From Pseudolabrys sp963742345 (GTDB lineage: Bacteria > Pseudomonadota > Alphaproteobacteria > Rhizobiales > Xanthobacteraceae), in assembly GCA_963742345.1 (NCBI GenBank), contig CAVULO010000008.1, forward strand, positions 1-64,000: a DNA stretch of 64,000 bases, read 5' to 3'. Each line of letters begins with the position of its first letter. Within the stretch, counting starts at the first letter, position 1. Positions 1 to 7,930 of this stretch are shown piece after piece. The notes under the pieces were generated by a model, which was given only the letters and a program-made list of their open reading frames with translations, did not search any database and was not told where the DNA came from. A program made the translations under genes and the position numbers.

Positions 1-675
1 CAGGCTGTTCTTGGCGCCAAGGATCCGGTGTGCCCAGATGGCGGCATCCTCGGACGAGGAGATTGCCGTGAGCTCCTCCACAAGCCGGTCGCGCAACGTG
101 GCCGATGCCTCGGCGCCGAGCATCGACTTTGCGGGATGTGAGACGACTTTAGAACCGCCGCGGCCCGGAATGCTTTGACCGCCGTTCAACCGGCCATGCC
201 TGTTCGGCGCCGGCTTTGCGGCCACCGATGCCGGCGGCACCGGGGCCTTGAGATCGGGCGCGTCAATATCGTCCTCTCCGGCAATTCCTACCAACGTGAA
301 AAGTGCATAACGGCGAGCATAGGTCAGCGCCGCTCCCATCCGATGGGGCGTCGCCGTCTCGCTGACGGCGCAGACCGGCCAGTCCGAGGCGATCCATTCC
401 CCCGACGAATGCGCCAGCACCGTCGTGAGATTGACGATGCCGGCGGTCTGGTCGATCGCCGTGGTTTGCACCGTCGCGATCTCATGCTGGCCGAGGGTCT
501 TGCGCACGATGTCGAGCCCGCTGGACAGCGAGGCGTAGCGGAACGAGCGCTCGGCCTCACCGGGGCCATTTGGCTTGATGGTCGCGACCAGCGATTTCTC
601 TGGATTGGTGAGCTCTGCCTGCGCCTTGGCCAACGCAGCCGCCAGGCAGGCGATGGATTCACTCGACCTCTGCAT
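1..675 (-). CDS. ERF-family single-strand annealing protein (3' end outside window)
   Basis: Reads from an ATG at 675 leftward with no stop to the window edge, so at least 225 residues are present and the C-terminus is missing. The sequence has the features of ERF-superfamily annealases: an N-terminal helix with many Ala and Lys, the block FRYASLSSGLDIVRKTLGQ, then SGEWI and GAALTYARRYALFTLVGIAGEDD. ERF proteins coat single-stranded DNA and pair complementary strands in phage-type recombination. The start overlaps the last 17 bases of the upstream YqaJ-type exonuclease gene in another frame, so the two are surely co-translated. A decayed homologue at 44.2-45.4 kb shows that this family continues into an HNH-like zinc domain; whether this copy does cannot be seen. 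Family call is confident; exact role is inferred. Confidence 0.85.
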   Translation of the reverse strand, partial: MQRSSESIACLAAALAKAQAELTNPEKSLVATIKPNGPGEAERSFRYASLSSGLDIVRKTLGQHEIATVQTTAIDQTAGIVNLTTVLAHSSGEWIASDWPVCAVSETATPHRMGAALTYARRYALFTLVGIAGEDDIDAPDLKAPVPPASVAAKPAPNRHGRLNGGQSIPGRGGSKVVSHPAKSMLGAEASATLRDRLVEELTAISSSEDAAIWAHRILGAKNSL

Positions 676-1486
676 GGCTGCCCTCCTGGACGAGTAGGTC
701 GAAGCTCACGGCGCTGGACTTCGACCGCTTCGCCCGGATGCCATGGCCGATCGCCTCCTTGGCATCCTCCGGCATTAGGCTCTTGAGCTCCGTTTTGGCG
801 TGTTCGTGCTCGAGGTATGCCGCGCGGGTCCGGGCAAAGATGCCGGCGAATTCCGCCCAGGCGTTGGAGCCGCTCATATCGACAATCCGAACCGCCTGGA
901 TGCGCGGTTTGGGCGGCTCGACCCCAAATAGGCGAGGGGCCTCCCCGCTTTCTACGCAGCGCCAGAATTTCCGTTCTGCTGTGAGGATGAGGTGCTGGTA
1001 AAGCGGGTCCGCATGGGTGGTAATCTCGACCCACTTGCCACCGCCAGTGATCACCGACAGCACCGCAGTCCGGGTAGCTACGACCCACATGTTGTGCTGT
1101 AGCTGCGCCATATACTTCTCGGCCGCGGCTTCCTCCGAGAACGACCAGGGCAGCATAAATTTGGCCTCGAAAACCGCCCCCGTCGCCTCGACCCGGCCGT
1201 CGAGGGTTGCCGCCATCCAGCGGACTCCCGGGTGCCGGACCTGCCGCTGGATGTCCGCGATCACCTGACCGGTATTAGCCTCATACCAACGACGATTAAG
1301 ATCCTCTGTCGCGAGGCCGAGCTGGACGATGAGGTTGCCGGAGAGGTCCTCCGGCTCGACTTCCCGGCGTTTTTCCCGCCACAGTCGCAACAGGGCGGCC
1401 TCGTCGCTTCCCATGATGATCCGGGCATCAGAGCCGCCGAGGAAGGAACAGCGGTTTTGGGTGCTTTTCCACATTTCGGTATCCAT
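659..1486 (-). CDS. YqaJ-like viral recombinase family exonuclease
   Basis: A 275-residue protein starting at the ATG at 1486, preceded by a good ribosome site (GGAGAAAG). An upstream in-frame extension to 1795 is open but would run through the divergent promoter and the regulator gene, so it is rejected. The N-terminus carries GGSDARIIMG, then LWREKRREVEPEDLSGNL and TEDLNRRWYE, and the core has the VFEAKF and W-F-rich stretch near residues 110-130 followed by LQHNMWV, the pattern of YqaJ/lambda-exonuclease-like nucleases. Such enzymes resect double-stranded DNA to give the strand that an annealase pairs. It lies directly upstream of and overlaps the ERF gene, giving a complete two-component exonuclease/annealase pair. 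Decayed homologues lie at 45.4-46.2 kb and 51.4-51.6 kb. Confidence 0.85.
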   Translation of the reverse strand: MDTEMWKSTQNRCSFLGGSDARIIMGSDEAALLRLWREKRREVEPEDLSGNLIVQLGLATEDLNRRWYEANTGQVIADIQRQVRHPGVRWMAATLDGRVEATGAVFEAKFMLPWSFSEEAAAEKYMAQLQHNMWVVATRTAVLSVITGGGKWVEITTHADPLYQHLILTAERKFWRCVESGEAPRLFGVEPPKPRIQAVRIVDMSGSNAWAEFAGIFARTRAAYLEHEHAKTELKSLMPEDAKEAIGHGIRAKRSKSSAVSFDLLVQEGSHAEVE

Positions 1487-1592
1487 TGGCTTTCTCCACG
1501 ACGGAAAATGACGTTTGATGGCGGCCCTCGGGCGACGATCTGCGCCAGACCGTATGATCAATGACATATCAGTTGGTATCTGGACTGTCAAC
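1487..1592. promoter_or_regulatory. Divergent control region between recombination pair and HTH regulator
   Basis: A 106-base gap separates the start of the YqaJ-type gene (leftward) from the start of the HTH gene (rightward) and must hold both promoters. It contains the AT-rich stretch GTATGATCAATGACATATCA near 1552-1571, which shares the TATGATC core with the palindrome found in the same place in the second cassette copy (46288-46299). That the HTH protein binds here is an inference from layout. Confidence 0.45.
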
Positions 1593-1859
1593 ATGAAGCT
1601 AAGGCTGTTGACTGGCGGCCAAATCCGCGCTGCCCGAGCGCTTGTTCGTTGGCGCGCCGAAGACCTGGCTCGCGCATCGGCTGTAGGGGTGGCGACGATC
1701 CGGCGGGCTGAGCTCGTCGAGGGAGAAACGTCGATGACGGTACCGAACGACATGGCGGTGCGCCGCGCCTTGGAAGAGGCGGGCATCGAGTTCATCGACG
1801 AGAATGGTGGCGGGGGCCCAGGGGTGCGCTTGCGAAAGCGCCAACAGAAGAAGCGTTAG
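1593..1859 (+). CDS. Small XRE-like helix-turn-helix regulator of the recombination cassette
   Basis: An 88-residue protein. The start at 1593 (MKLRLLTGG) is chosen because homology begins there. Residues about 9-60 form an XRE-type helix-turn-helix: IRAARALVRW, EDLARASAVGVATIRRAE, and a recognition region ending MTVPNDMAVRRALEEAG. The C-terminus has the hallmark tail GIEFIDENGGGGPGVRLRKR, common in alphaproteobacterial small HTH proteins. It is transcribed away from the YqaJ/ERF pair across a 106-base gap, the usual layout of a repressor controlling its neighbour. Paralogue at 46322-46603; tail-only fragments at about 9.2, 46.8, 47.9 and 51.3 kb. Confidence 0.75.
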   Translation: MKLRLLTGGQIRAARALVRWRAEDLARASAVGVATIRRAELVEGETSMTVPNDMAVRRALEEAGIEFIDENGGGGPGVRLRKRQQKKR

Positions 1860-2392
1860 GACGCCGCTGTCGCGACCGAAGCGTAAACTGTATCCGGGCT
1901 CGCGGGATTGTCGACCGCATCGCCTCTGGTCGCCGGGCGATCCGTTCGGGGACTTGTAACCGACAGTTGCCGCGAAAGACAGCCACCAGAGCCACCGCAG
2001 CGCCGCGCGCACTTCACTCAGGTGGTCGCTGCGGTCCTGGAAGTCGACGATGTGACGATTGAGCGGAATTGGCGGGGGATGCACCGCCAAGTCGGCTATG
2101 AAAATGGCCTAGGGCACACGACGCGAATTACGAAACGAACCCAAATGCGCGCCGGGAGACCGGCGCAGGGAGTACGGGGAGTCAGACCATATTGGCGGGA
2201 GATCGCAAGCCAGCCGAGCCTCCAAGGCGATTTCAATCCGCGATGCCGGGCGGAGGGGCAACATGGACGGACGCGATGGCGCGAGGTCCGGTTGGAATCC
2301 TGGTATGTTCAGAGACTGGGACGTGTATTAGCCGGAACTCGATCTGACAGTCGGTGCCTGGTTGAGGGTCGGGTTTTGTTTGTCCGACGTGA
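1860..2392. other. Stretch without recognisable genes
   Basis: About 530 bases between the HTH gene and the IS481 scar. An open frame crosses part of it but has no motif and arginine-rich low-information composition. The right part (from about 2306, TGTTCAGAGACT) may be the terminal repeat of the IS481-type remnant, since those elements begin with TGT, but no partner end remains to confirm it. Confidence 0.4.
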
Positions 2393-2680
2393 TCAGGCTG
2401 CGATCATTTTCTCCTTTGCGATAGGTATGGCATCCAGGAAGGTCTGCATTGGCGTTTTGCCAAAGCACCAGCGTCCCTGATTTGGACGCTGCTCATTGAA
2501 GTCACGGACCCACAGATCGAGATCGGTCTGCAGCTCGTCGATCGAACGATACACCTTTTTGCGGAACGCGACACGGTAGAACTCGTTGAGCACGGTCTTG
2601 TGGAAGCGTTCACAGATGCCGTTGGTCTGCGGGCTCTTGGTCTTGGTGCGCGAGTGATCGATGTCCTCGACCGCACGCTC
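2393..2680 (-). pseudogene. IS481-family transposase, C-terminal fragment
   Basis: About 95 residues of the C-terminal part of a DDE integrase-type transposase are left: AVEDIDHSRTKTKSPQTNG, ICERFHKTVLNEFYR, LDLWVRDFNEQRPNQGRW, FGKTPMQTFLDAIP, ending at its natural stop. This contains the last catalytic glutamate region (NGICERFHK) but the first two acidic residues are missing, so it cannot be active. Homology breaks off at about 2680, next to the end of the IS66-type element at 2746. Confidence 0.8.
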
Positions 2681-2753
2681 AACGGCGCCTGCAAGCGTAA
2701 TGACTAAACGAGCCCATTTGATTGTCGTTCGGATCAAAAAGAAACGTAAGCAT

Positions 2754-2762
2754 CCGGTGAAG
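2754..2762. repeat. Left target-site duplication of the IS4-family element
   Basis: The 9 bases CCGGTGAAG lie directly before the first base of the IS4-type inverted repeat and recur directly after its last base at 4294-4302. A 9-base duplication is the usual value for the IS4/IS50 group. Confidence 0.9.
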
Positions 2763-4293
2763 CTTTCAATTACCCACAATTTCGGCTCCGACAGTGGCTC
2801 CCAGCGCGATGTCGGTCAGGCGCGATAGTCCGCGCCACATGACCGAGTTGCCGGGCGGTGGATCGCTGGCGCGGGCGAGATAGCCACCGAGCCTGGCGAT
2901 CTTGGTCAGATAATGTGAGAGGGTTCTACGTCGCGCTTTCGGTCTATCATGCACGAGCCGATCGAGCACGGCGATTTCAGTCGGGGTCAACGCGAGGTTC
3001 GGCGGTGCCTCTGGGGTCGCCCGATTGAGCATCGTCATCCAGAAGACCCGCCAGCTCAGGATGCAGAAGACCGCGACCAAATTGGTCAGACGTTGGGCGG
3101 TCCTAAGCTTCAATTCCTCGGCTTTGCAGCCCGATTTGAGGATCTTGTGGAACACCTCGATCTTCCATCGCAAAGCATACCATCTGAGCTTCTCGATGGC
3201 GTCCGCGCGGGAGACAACAGGTAGGTCGGTGATCAGTTTCCACTCGACCTTCTTTCTGTTCTTCGGCGTCCCGCGCTCCTCGGCACGGATAACCGTCAAT
3301 GTCAGAGCGGGATAATGTTTCTGTTTCCCGATCGGCGGCATGACGCAAATCTTGCGATATCTGATCTCAAGAACAGCTTCGTCGGGCTCTCCGTTGCCAT
3401 CTCTGACGTTGATGCGATGCAGCCCTTTGACAGCGACCTCATCCATTTCGTCGGCAATCGTGTGATCCCCGTCTCCGGCCAGGCGGTCGACGCAGGTCCT
3501 GATCAGGAAGTGCGTTCCGGCTTCCCGGGCCGCACAGAACAGCTCGTATATGTCGCTCTCGCGGTCACCGATGTGGACGCATCGCCCTGGATCGGCCAGC
3601 AACGCCGTGGATTGCTGGACGTTCTCCAGCCACCGGATGCTCTCCTTCTTCTCGATCGGAACACGCGTTGGATTAATCTTCTTCTTGAGCGCGGCGGTCC
3701 CCTTGAACTTCTTCCGGGTCCAGAATTTTATTGCCGCCAGCCCAAGCGGCAAACCTTCGCTCGTCACCGCCAAGCTCGAGTGCATCAGGATGCCGCAGAC
3801 CGTGTGCGATCTCAGGCGACCGGCCTTGTCCCGGCCGCTGTTGATGCTCTTGGTGATCCCGATCGCCTCTGTGTCCTCTCGTTGAAAGCTGAACTCGGTG
3901 GTGTCATGGAGCACAAAAACAGGGCCATCGGTCGCAACCGCGCGCTCAAAGGTCGACTGAAAATGACCGGCGAGAATGTCCGCCTCGCTGACCCGGTCGT
4001 TGGAGAAAAAACGATACGCGGCCTTGGTATTAGCCCAGTCTTGGCACACCAGAGGGATGCTTTGGCCCATGGCGCTCCCGATTTGCGCCACCAGTTTGCG
4101 GAGCCGCTTGTTCAGGCGCTCGTCCACAAAACTGCAGCCAGCAAGCTCGCGATCAAACCATGCGTCGTCTTCCCCGTCCATCGGCACCGCTCCTCCCGCG
4201 AATCGGTGCCAGACAAGGAATCACGGTCAATTCCTGTGACGCAACACTTTGTGCGCTCCTCAGACCATTCTGCTAAATGTGGGTAATTGAAAG
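2763..4293 (-). mobile_element. Intact IS4-family insertion sequence (IS50-like group), 1531 bp
   Basis: The ends are 19-base near-perfect inverted repeats: CTTTCAATTACCCACAATT at 2763 and the reverse complement of CTTTCAATTACCCACATTT ending at 4293 (one mismatch pair). A 9-base direct repeat flanks it exactly. One intact transposase gene fills it. The perfect target duplication and full-length gene indicate a recent insertion, younger than the IS66 remnant it sits in. Confidence 0.93.
2766..4187 (-). CDS. IS4-family transposase
   Basis: 473 residues, the usual length for the IS4/IS50 group. The N-terminal part has the Tn5-type DNA-binding region (GCSFVDERLNKRLRKLV, then KAAYRFFSNDRVSEADIL). 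The DDE core shows LHDTTEFSF, HIGDRESDIYE and the family signature Y-(2)-R-(3)-E-(6)-K in WYALRWKIEVFHKILKSGCK. No stop or frameshift is seen. The gene runs to within three bases of the left inverted repeat. A long open frame on the opposite strand (3315-4286) is a shadow of this gene. Confidence 0.93.
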   Translation of the reverse strand: MPMDGEDDAWFDRELAGCSFVDERLNKRLRKLVAQIGSAMGQSIPLVCQDWANTKAAYRFFSNDRVSEADILAGHFQSTFERAVATDGPVFVLHDTTEFSFQREDTEAIGITKSINSGRDKAGRLRSHTVCGILMHSSLAVTSEGLPLGLAAIKFWTRKKFKGTAALKKKINPTRVPIEKKESIRWLENVQQSTALLADPGRCVHIGDRESDIYELFCAAREAGTHFLIRTCVDRLAGDGDHTIADEMDEVAVKGLHRINVRDGNGEPDEAVLEIRYRKICVMPPIGKQKHYPALTLTVIRAEERGTPKNRKKVEWKLITDLPVVSRADAIEKLRWYALRWKIEVFHKILKSGCKAEELKLRTAQRLTNLVAVFCILSWRVFWMTMLNRATPEAPPNLALTPTEIAVLDRLVHDRPKARRRTLSHYLTKIARLGGYLARASDPPPGNSVMWRGLSRLTDIALGATVGAEIVGN

Positions 4294-4302
4294 CCGGTGA
4301 AG
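4294..4302. repeat. Right target-site duplication of the IS4-family element
   Basis: Second copy of CCGGTGAAG, directly abutting the right inverted repeat. Joining the two flanks at one copy restores the continuous end of the IS66-type element. Confidence 0.9.
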
Positions 4303-4310
4303 GCCGCGGG

Positions 4311-4916
4311 TTAGCGGCGTCGCGTGCGTTTGCTGGTGGGCTTCCGAGACCAAGCTTTGGCGAGGGCGGAAACTTCCGCGGAGAGCCCTTCGGCGTCGTC
4401 GGCGTCGGGATCGAAGTCGTAGCCGATCCATTCCGTGAGTTCGGCGTGGCGTTCGTGCTTGGGATTCTTGATGGCCTCGAGGAGTTCGGCATAGCCCCAG
4501 GGGCCGCCGCAATCTTCTGGAGGGCAGCGACCGCTGACCTCGATCAGGCGCGGGTAGAGCACGCCTGGCTCGGGATCGGCGAGATGCTCGATCTTGATCG
4601 TATGCTCCCAACCGTCGCCGAAGTCATAGAGGTACGCCAGCGTCTTTGTGCCGATGTCTTCGAGAATGTCGCCGAGCCGAGCCTTGCGGGCGTCGATGAA
4701 GTCGCTGGCCCAATCGGCGTCGGGATCGGGCGTGCTCCAGCCGACGTTGCCGGCGTGGATCTCATAGAGATGGCTGTTGGTCCAGCCCATGGCCGCCTGG
4801 ATAGTCAGATGCAGCCGGTCGAGCCTGATGTCGAACGGCACCTCGACACGGCGTAGGACGGCAGGCTTGGCGTCGTCGAGGCTGATCTTGAGGCGGGCGA
4901 TGGTGTCAGCGCTCAT
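4311..4916 (-). CDS. Plasmid pRiA4b ORF-3 family protein (IS66 passenger)
   Basis: 201 residues, intact. It has the PRiA4_ORF3 fold signatures: IARLKISLDDAKPAVLRRV at the N-terminus, LHLTIQAAMGWTNSHLYEI, LAYLYDFGDGWEHTIKIE near the middle, CPPEDCGGPWGYAELLEA, and a basic C-terminal tail. Its molecular function is not known. Its ATG overlaps the tnpC stop (ATGA), so it is the last gene of the IS66-type operon. Earlier lab shorthand links this family with transposon passengers; that is the only functional clue. It lies 18 bases from the IS4 insertion and was not damaged. Confidence 0.85.
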   Translation of the reverse strand: MSADTIARLKISLDDAKPAVLRRVEVPFDIRLDRLHLTIQAAMGWTNSHLYEIHAGNVGWSTPDPDADWASDFIDARKARLGDILEDIGTKTLAYLYDFGDGWEHTIKIEHLADPEPGVLYPRLIEVSGRCPPEDCGGPWGYAELLEAIKNPKHERHAELTEWIGYDFDPDADDAEGLSAEVSALAKAWSRKPTSKRTRRR

Positions 4917-5400
4917 GCTGCCATTTTACGACGTTCCATCGTGGCGGCCCAGTTCCACGGCAGAAGTTCGTCCAGCCTGTGGATGACGAGATCGTTGATG
5001 CGGGCGAGCACATCGGCGAGCCAGGCCTGCGGATCGATGTCATTGAGCTTGGCCGTCATAATCAGTGTGGTCATTGCGGCCGCCCGATCGGCCCCGCGTT
5101 CGGAGCCGGCGAATAGCCATGACTTTCTGCCAAGTGCAAATCCGCGAAGCGCGCGCTCGGCCGCATTGTTCGTGAGGCAGACCCTGCCGTCGTCGATAAA
5201 GCGGGCGAACCGGTCCCACCGCTTGAGCATGTAGTCGATCGGCTTGACGACAGAGGCCGAGCGCGACATTCGGGATCGTTCATCACCGCCTGGGCGCAAG
5301 CCGCGACCGCCTCGGCTTCCACGCGTGCGGCTCGCTCGGCGAGGATCATCGCGTGAGCGGCTGCAAGATCGGACGGCAGAGGATCAAACGCCGATGTCAT
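4913..5400 (-). pseudogene. IS66-family transposase TnpC, internally deleted
   Basis: Only the two ends remain. The first about 40 residues start at 5400 (MTSAFDPLPSDLAAAHAMIL), and after about 5280 the sequence jumps frame and enters the C-terminal part: KPIDYMLKRWDRFARFIDDG, LTNNAAERALRGFALGRKSW, FAGSERGADRAAAMTTLI, then LDELLPWNW. A full TnpC is about 500 residues, so some 350 residues including the first catalytic acids are deleted. The natural stop overlaps the start of the passenger gene. Confidence 0.85.
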
Positions 5401-5445
5401 GTGATTGAGAAAATCATATTCGTCAGCAACTGCAAAGCAAATCCT

Positions 5446-5793
5446 TCATCCCACCGACGTCGGCCGCCATGTTTGTTGCGGATTGCGCCAGTCAATTCCG
5501 GAGAGCAGATAGCCGAGCTGAGCCGAGGAGATTGTCACCGCGCCATCGGCCGGGCTTGGCCACAAGAACCGACCCCGTTCCAATCGCTTCGCGAACAGGC
5601 AAGCTCCCTGGCCGTCATGCCAGATCACCTTCAGAAGATCGCCGCGGCGCCCACGAAAGCAAAACAGATGACCGCTTAGCGGATCGCGCCGCAGCACCTC
5701 CTGGACCTGCAGCGACAGGCCCGGAAAGCCCTTCCTCATGTCGGTGTGACCAGTGGCCAACCACACTCGTACTCCGCTCGGGAGCGGAATCAT
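5446..5793 (-). CDS. IS66-family accessory protein TnpB
   Basis: 115 residues from the ATG at 5793, typical length for IS66 TnpB (Orf2). Family motifs: MIPLPSGVRVWLATGHTDMRK, LRRDPLSGHLFCFRGRRGD, LKVIWHDGQGACLFAKRLER, and GRFLWPS. In an unmutated element the ATG overlaps the tnpA stop (CCATGA). Here a frameshift in tnpA puts the two coding regions in one continuous frame, so a TnpA-TnpB fusion could be made as well as TnpB from its own start. Confidence 0.85.
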   Translation of the reverse strand: MIPLPSGVRVWLATGHTDMRKGFPGLSLQVQEVLRRDPLSGHLFCFRGRRGDLLKVIWHDGQGACLFAKRLERGRFLWPSPADGAVTISSAQLGYLLSGIDWRNPQQTWRPTSVG

Positions 5794-6183
5794 GGCCGCT
5801 CCAGCACCGCCAGAACCCGCGCCAGCGCCGCTGAAATCGACGCCATTGTCGACGATCACACGACGCCCGCACCTCAGCACGATCTCGATCCGACCCGGCA
5901 ACGACGGCAAACTACTCGTCGAAGGCGCGCTACTGATCAGTACCGGCGCAAATGTCGTGGCCTCGTCGTCTTCGAAAAGCCGACCCTCACGGGCCAGCCG
6001 GCACCACGTGAACAATTGGCTGACAGACAGGCTATACCGCCGAGCCGTCGCCGAAACCTGCCGCCGACCAGCTTGGCTCTCAGCCACTATCCGCTGCTTC
6101 TCTGCCAACGTCCAGCGGCGCCGGGCACCCGTCGAGATCACCTCGAGGCGAGAAACCTTCGAACTAGGCGTATGGTCAGTCAT
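5790..6183 (-). pseudogene. IS66-family TnpA, frameshifted near its C-terminus
   Basis: Starts at 6183 and has the IS66 Orf1 helix-turn-helix: STGARRRWTLAEKQRIVAES, VSATARRYSLSVSQLFTWCR. The original C-terminus can be read in the next frame as AAALARVLAVLERP followed by a TGA overlapping the tnpB ATG. An indel close to the codons for VDNGVDF moves translation into the tnpB frame, so there is no stop between the genes. Confidence 0.8.
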
Positions 6184-6198
6184 ACGCCTATGTCTTCA

Positions 6199-6467
6199 CC
6201 CCCACGCCGCATCACGCAAGACGGTACTCGGCGGAGGAATACAAAGAATCCAGCCGCCGAATAGAAACTCCAGCTGCAAAAGAAGTGTACTGTTTGGCCA
6301 TGGACCCGCCAAAGCCGCGCGCCTAAGGCGCGCCGCCACGCGGGCTATGGGGCTTGACGGCTCGACGCACCCGACCACATGCGCCATGCGTGCCGCTAAT
6401 GGTCCTGGCCGACGCGCCAGCCACCCTGGTGCATTTTTACTCCGGCCGGTGCAATTGATCCGGCGTT
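6199..6467. other. Junction DNA between IS66 and IS30 scars
   Basis: No gene is recognised. The stretch near 6413-6470 (CACCCTGGTGCATTTTTACT and following) looks like an insertion-sequence terminus, possibly IS21-like, but no partner end or gene supports that. Confidence 0.35.
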
Positions 6468-6765
6468 GACACCCGCCCTTTTGCCACGAGGCATAGGCGT
6501 CGCAAAACCAAATGGTCGTGGCGCACATGGTTCGCAGCAAGGCGCGCTGGGCGAAGGCGGTATCATTGTCGAAAGTGATGGACTTGCGCGGCGCCGGTTC
6601 GACGCGAGCCAACACTGCCAGCATGACCGAAATGGTCTCGGCGGCGGTCTTTCCGGCGAGCCGAGCTGCAAGCGTCACGCGCGATTTGCGCTCATGGAGA
6701 ACGAGCACCGGCCGTGTGCCCTCCCAGTGGCCGCCTCGGTTTCTGGCCTCGACCGGCAGTTGTGA
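6468..6765 (-). pseudogene. IS30-family transposase, internal fragment
   Basis: About 95 residues of the DDE domain: GGHWEGTRPVLVLHERKSR, VTLAARLAGKTAAETISVML, RKSITFDNDTAFAQRALL and DAYASWQKGG. Start and end are both missing, and a deletion within GGHWEG-TRPV has removed the usual spacer. It is closely similar to the larger IS30 scar at 22.7-23.5 kb, so both come from the same element type. Confidence 0.8.
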
Positions 6766-6947
6766 ACCGAGAGTGCCCGCCGTGGCAGTGACGCCGGGAA
6801 CACCGTGGATATGCCGATCCTCCGAATCAGTCGGCAATCTAAATCACCGTCGATCTGACCGCGGAATAATCGCAGGGGTGCTTCTCAAACTCACGGTGAT
6901 AGATCCGTTGACCTGTGCCTGTAATGAGACGGACCGCGAAGGCGTTA

Positions 6948-7607
6948 TTATGGCGAGATAATGCTCCGCCCACGTTTCGCGGCGCGGGTCTGCGATAGGT
7001 TTTCCTCAAGCAAATGGATCAATCGAGAAAATTCAAAAATGGAAAATCCCGTCCCTGGAGAGCTATACTTTTTCATGAACTGACCTAACTGAGGAATATT
7101 TCTGCAAATTGACGCAATAGTGCCTGTACTTTGACTATCAGCCGACGAGCCGGTGAGCTTTAGAAATATCAGGATTACCGGAGCGGTGCTGTAGAACGCT
7201 ATCATACCGGGTTGGGCGTGAGCCCGGACGGCGTTTTGATCGAACAGCTCGCTGGGATCCTTCTCTAGTGTCTGCGCATGGGCAAGTTGCAGCTCGCTTC
7301 GAATCTGTCTCATCAATTTTACAACCGTCGACTGCGGCAGCCCGTGTTCCAGCAGCATGATTGCGGCTAGCAAAGCAAATGCCTCGTAGCTTGTGAATAG
7401 AATATCGACGCCGGTCCCAGGCGGGTCGTCGCCATAAAACGCGTAAACACGGTCCGCTTCGTTTGGCGACCGTGGTCGACGGCCTAGATTTCGGTCCGCG
7501 GCTCGAAGGCGCTGGAGCCGGAACCTTATTTCGTCGGTACGCTTACCGTCAGCACCTAAAGTCCGAAAAATCGCCTCCTGCACTTGATTCGCTTTGAGGC
7601 CGATCAT
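6948..7607 (-). CDS. Hypothetical protein, 219 aa
   Basis: Starts at 7607 (MIGLKANQVQEAIFRTLGAD). The N-terminal 50 residues look like a helix-turn-helix region (VQEAIFRTLGADGKRTDEIR, then FRLQRLRAADRNLGRR), followed by a mainly helical body with DILFTSYEAFALLAAIMLLE. No catalytic motif or signal peptide is seen. Codon use is balanced through the whole length and there is no competing frame, so it is probably real. Family not recognised; a DNA-binding role is only a guess. Confidence 0.6.
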   Translation of the reverse strand: MIGLKANQVQEAIFRTLGADGKRTDEIRFRLQRLRAADRNLGRRPRSPNEADRVYAFYGDDPPGTGVDILFTSYEAFALLAAIMLLEHGLPQSTVVKLMRQIRSELQLAHAQTLEKDPSELFDQNAVRAHAQPGMIAFYSTAPVILIFLKLTGSSADSQSTGTIASICRNIPQLGQFMKKYSSPGTGFSIFEFSRLIHLLEENLSQTRAAKRGRSIISP

Positions 7608-7930
7608 AGAATAATATCTGTAGTTGTCAATTCAGCCAGTCTAACCATCAGCAGAGTGTGCAATGCGCCGCCAACTACCCCGCACAGAAACGCTCGCCTT
7701 GTCCTGCCAGCGCCGAATTGCAGGACAATACCGAAGTCGGCACTCAGCTGTGCGTGAAACGCGTAAAGGGCCGAGAACCCCTTTTTCTGCGAAACGACGT
7801 CAATGTGCACCGCGACAGAAACCCAATACTTCTCAGAGCTTCAGATGACCCGACAGTGAACGAAGCTCGCGGATCTCTCGGTGAGCTGCAGGGCTGTTTG
7901 GGAGTCTTTCATTGCGTAGAGGAGCGGTCA
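7608..7930. other. Intergenic stretch, nothing recognised
   Basis: About 320 bases separate two outward-pointing genes and presumably hold their promoters. Open frames that cross it have no motif. A ribosome site (GAGGAGCGG) at its right edge serves the gene at 7931. Confidence 0.5.

Larger units (their letters stand above)
2746..6198 (-). mobile_element. IS66-family element remnant, interrupted by an IS4-family insertion
   Basis: On the minus strand the order is tnpA, tnpB, tnpC and a pRiA4b ORF-3-type passenger gene, a known IS66 layout. The left end at 2746 begins GTAAGCATCCGGTGAAGGCC when the inserted IS4 element and one target copy are removed, matching the GTAAG start of IS66-group terminal repeats. 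The right end is not clear; homology fades just beyond the tnpA start and the IS30 fragment follows. tnpA is frameshifted and tnpC has lost most of its length, so the element is dead by itself. Confidence 0.7.

Noticed and set aside
175..786. Plus-strand frame at the left edge
   Set aside because: It lies opposite the ERF and YqaJ genes and has no motif; the minus-strand reading runs open to the edge with ERF motifs.
659..1795. N-terminal extension of the YqaJ-type gene to 1795
   Set aside because: It crosses the divergent promoter and the HTH gene and is low in information; the ATG at 1486 has a good ribosome site and starts the homology.
3315..4286. 323-codon frame opposite the IS4 transposase
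   Set aside because: Antisense shadow of an intact, motif-complete transposase.
6413..6480. Possible IS21-type terminus
   Set aside because: Only a vague likeness by memory; no partner end, no istA or istB gene.
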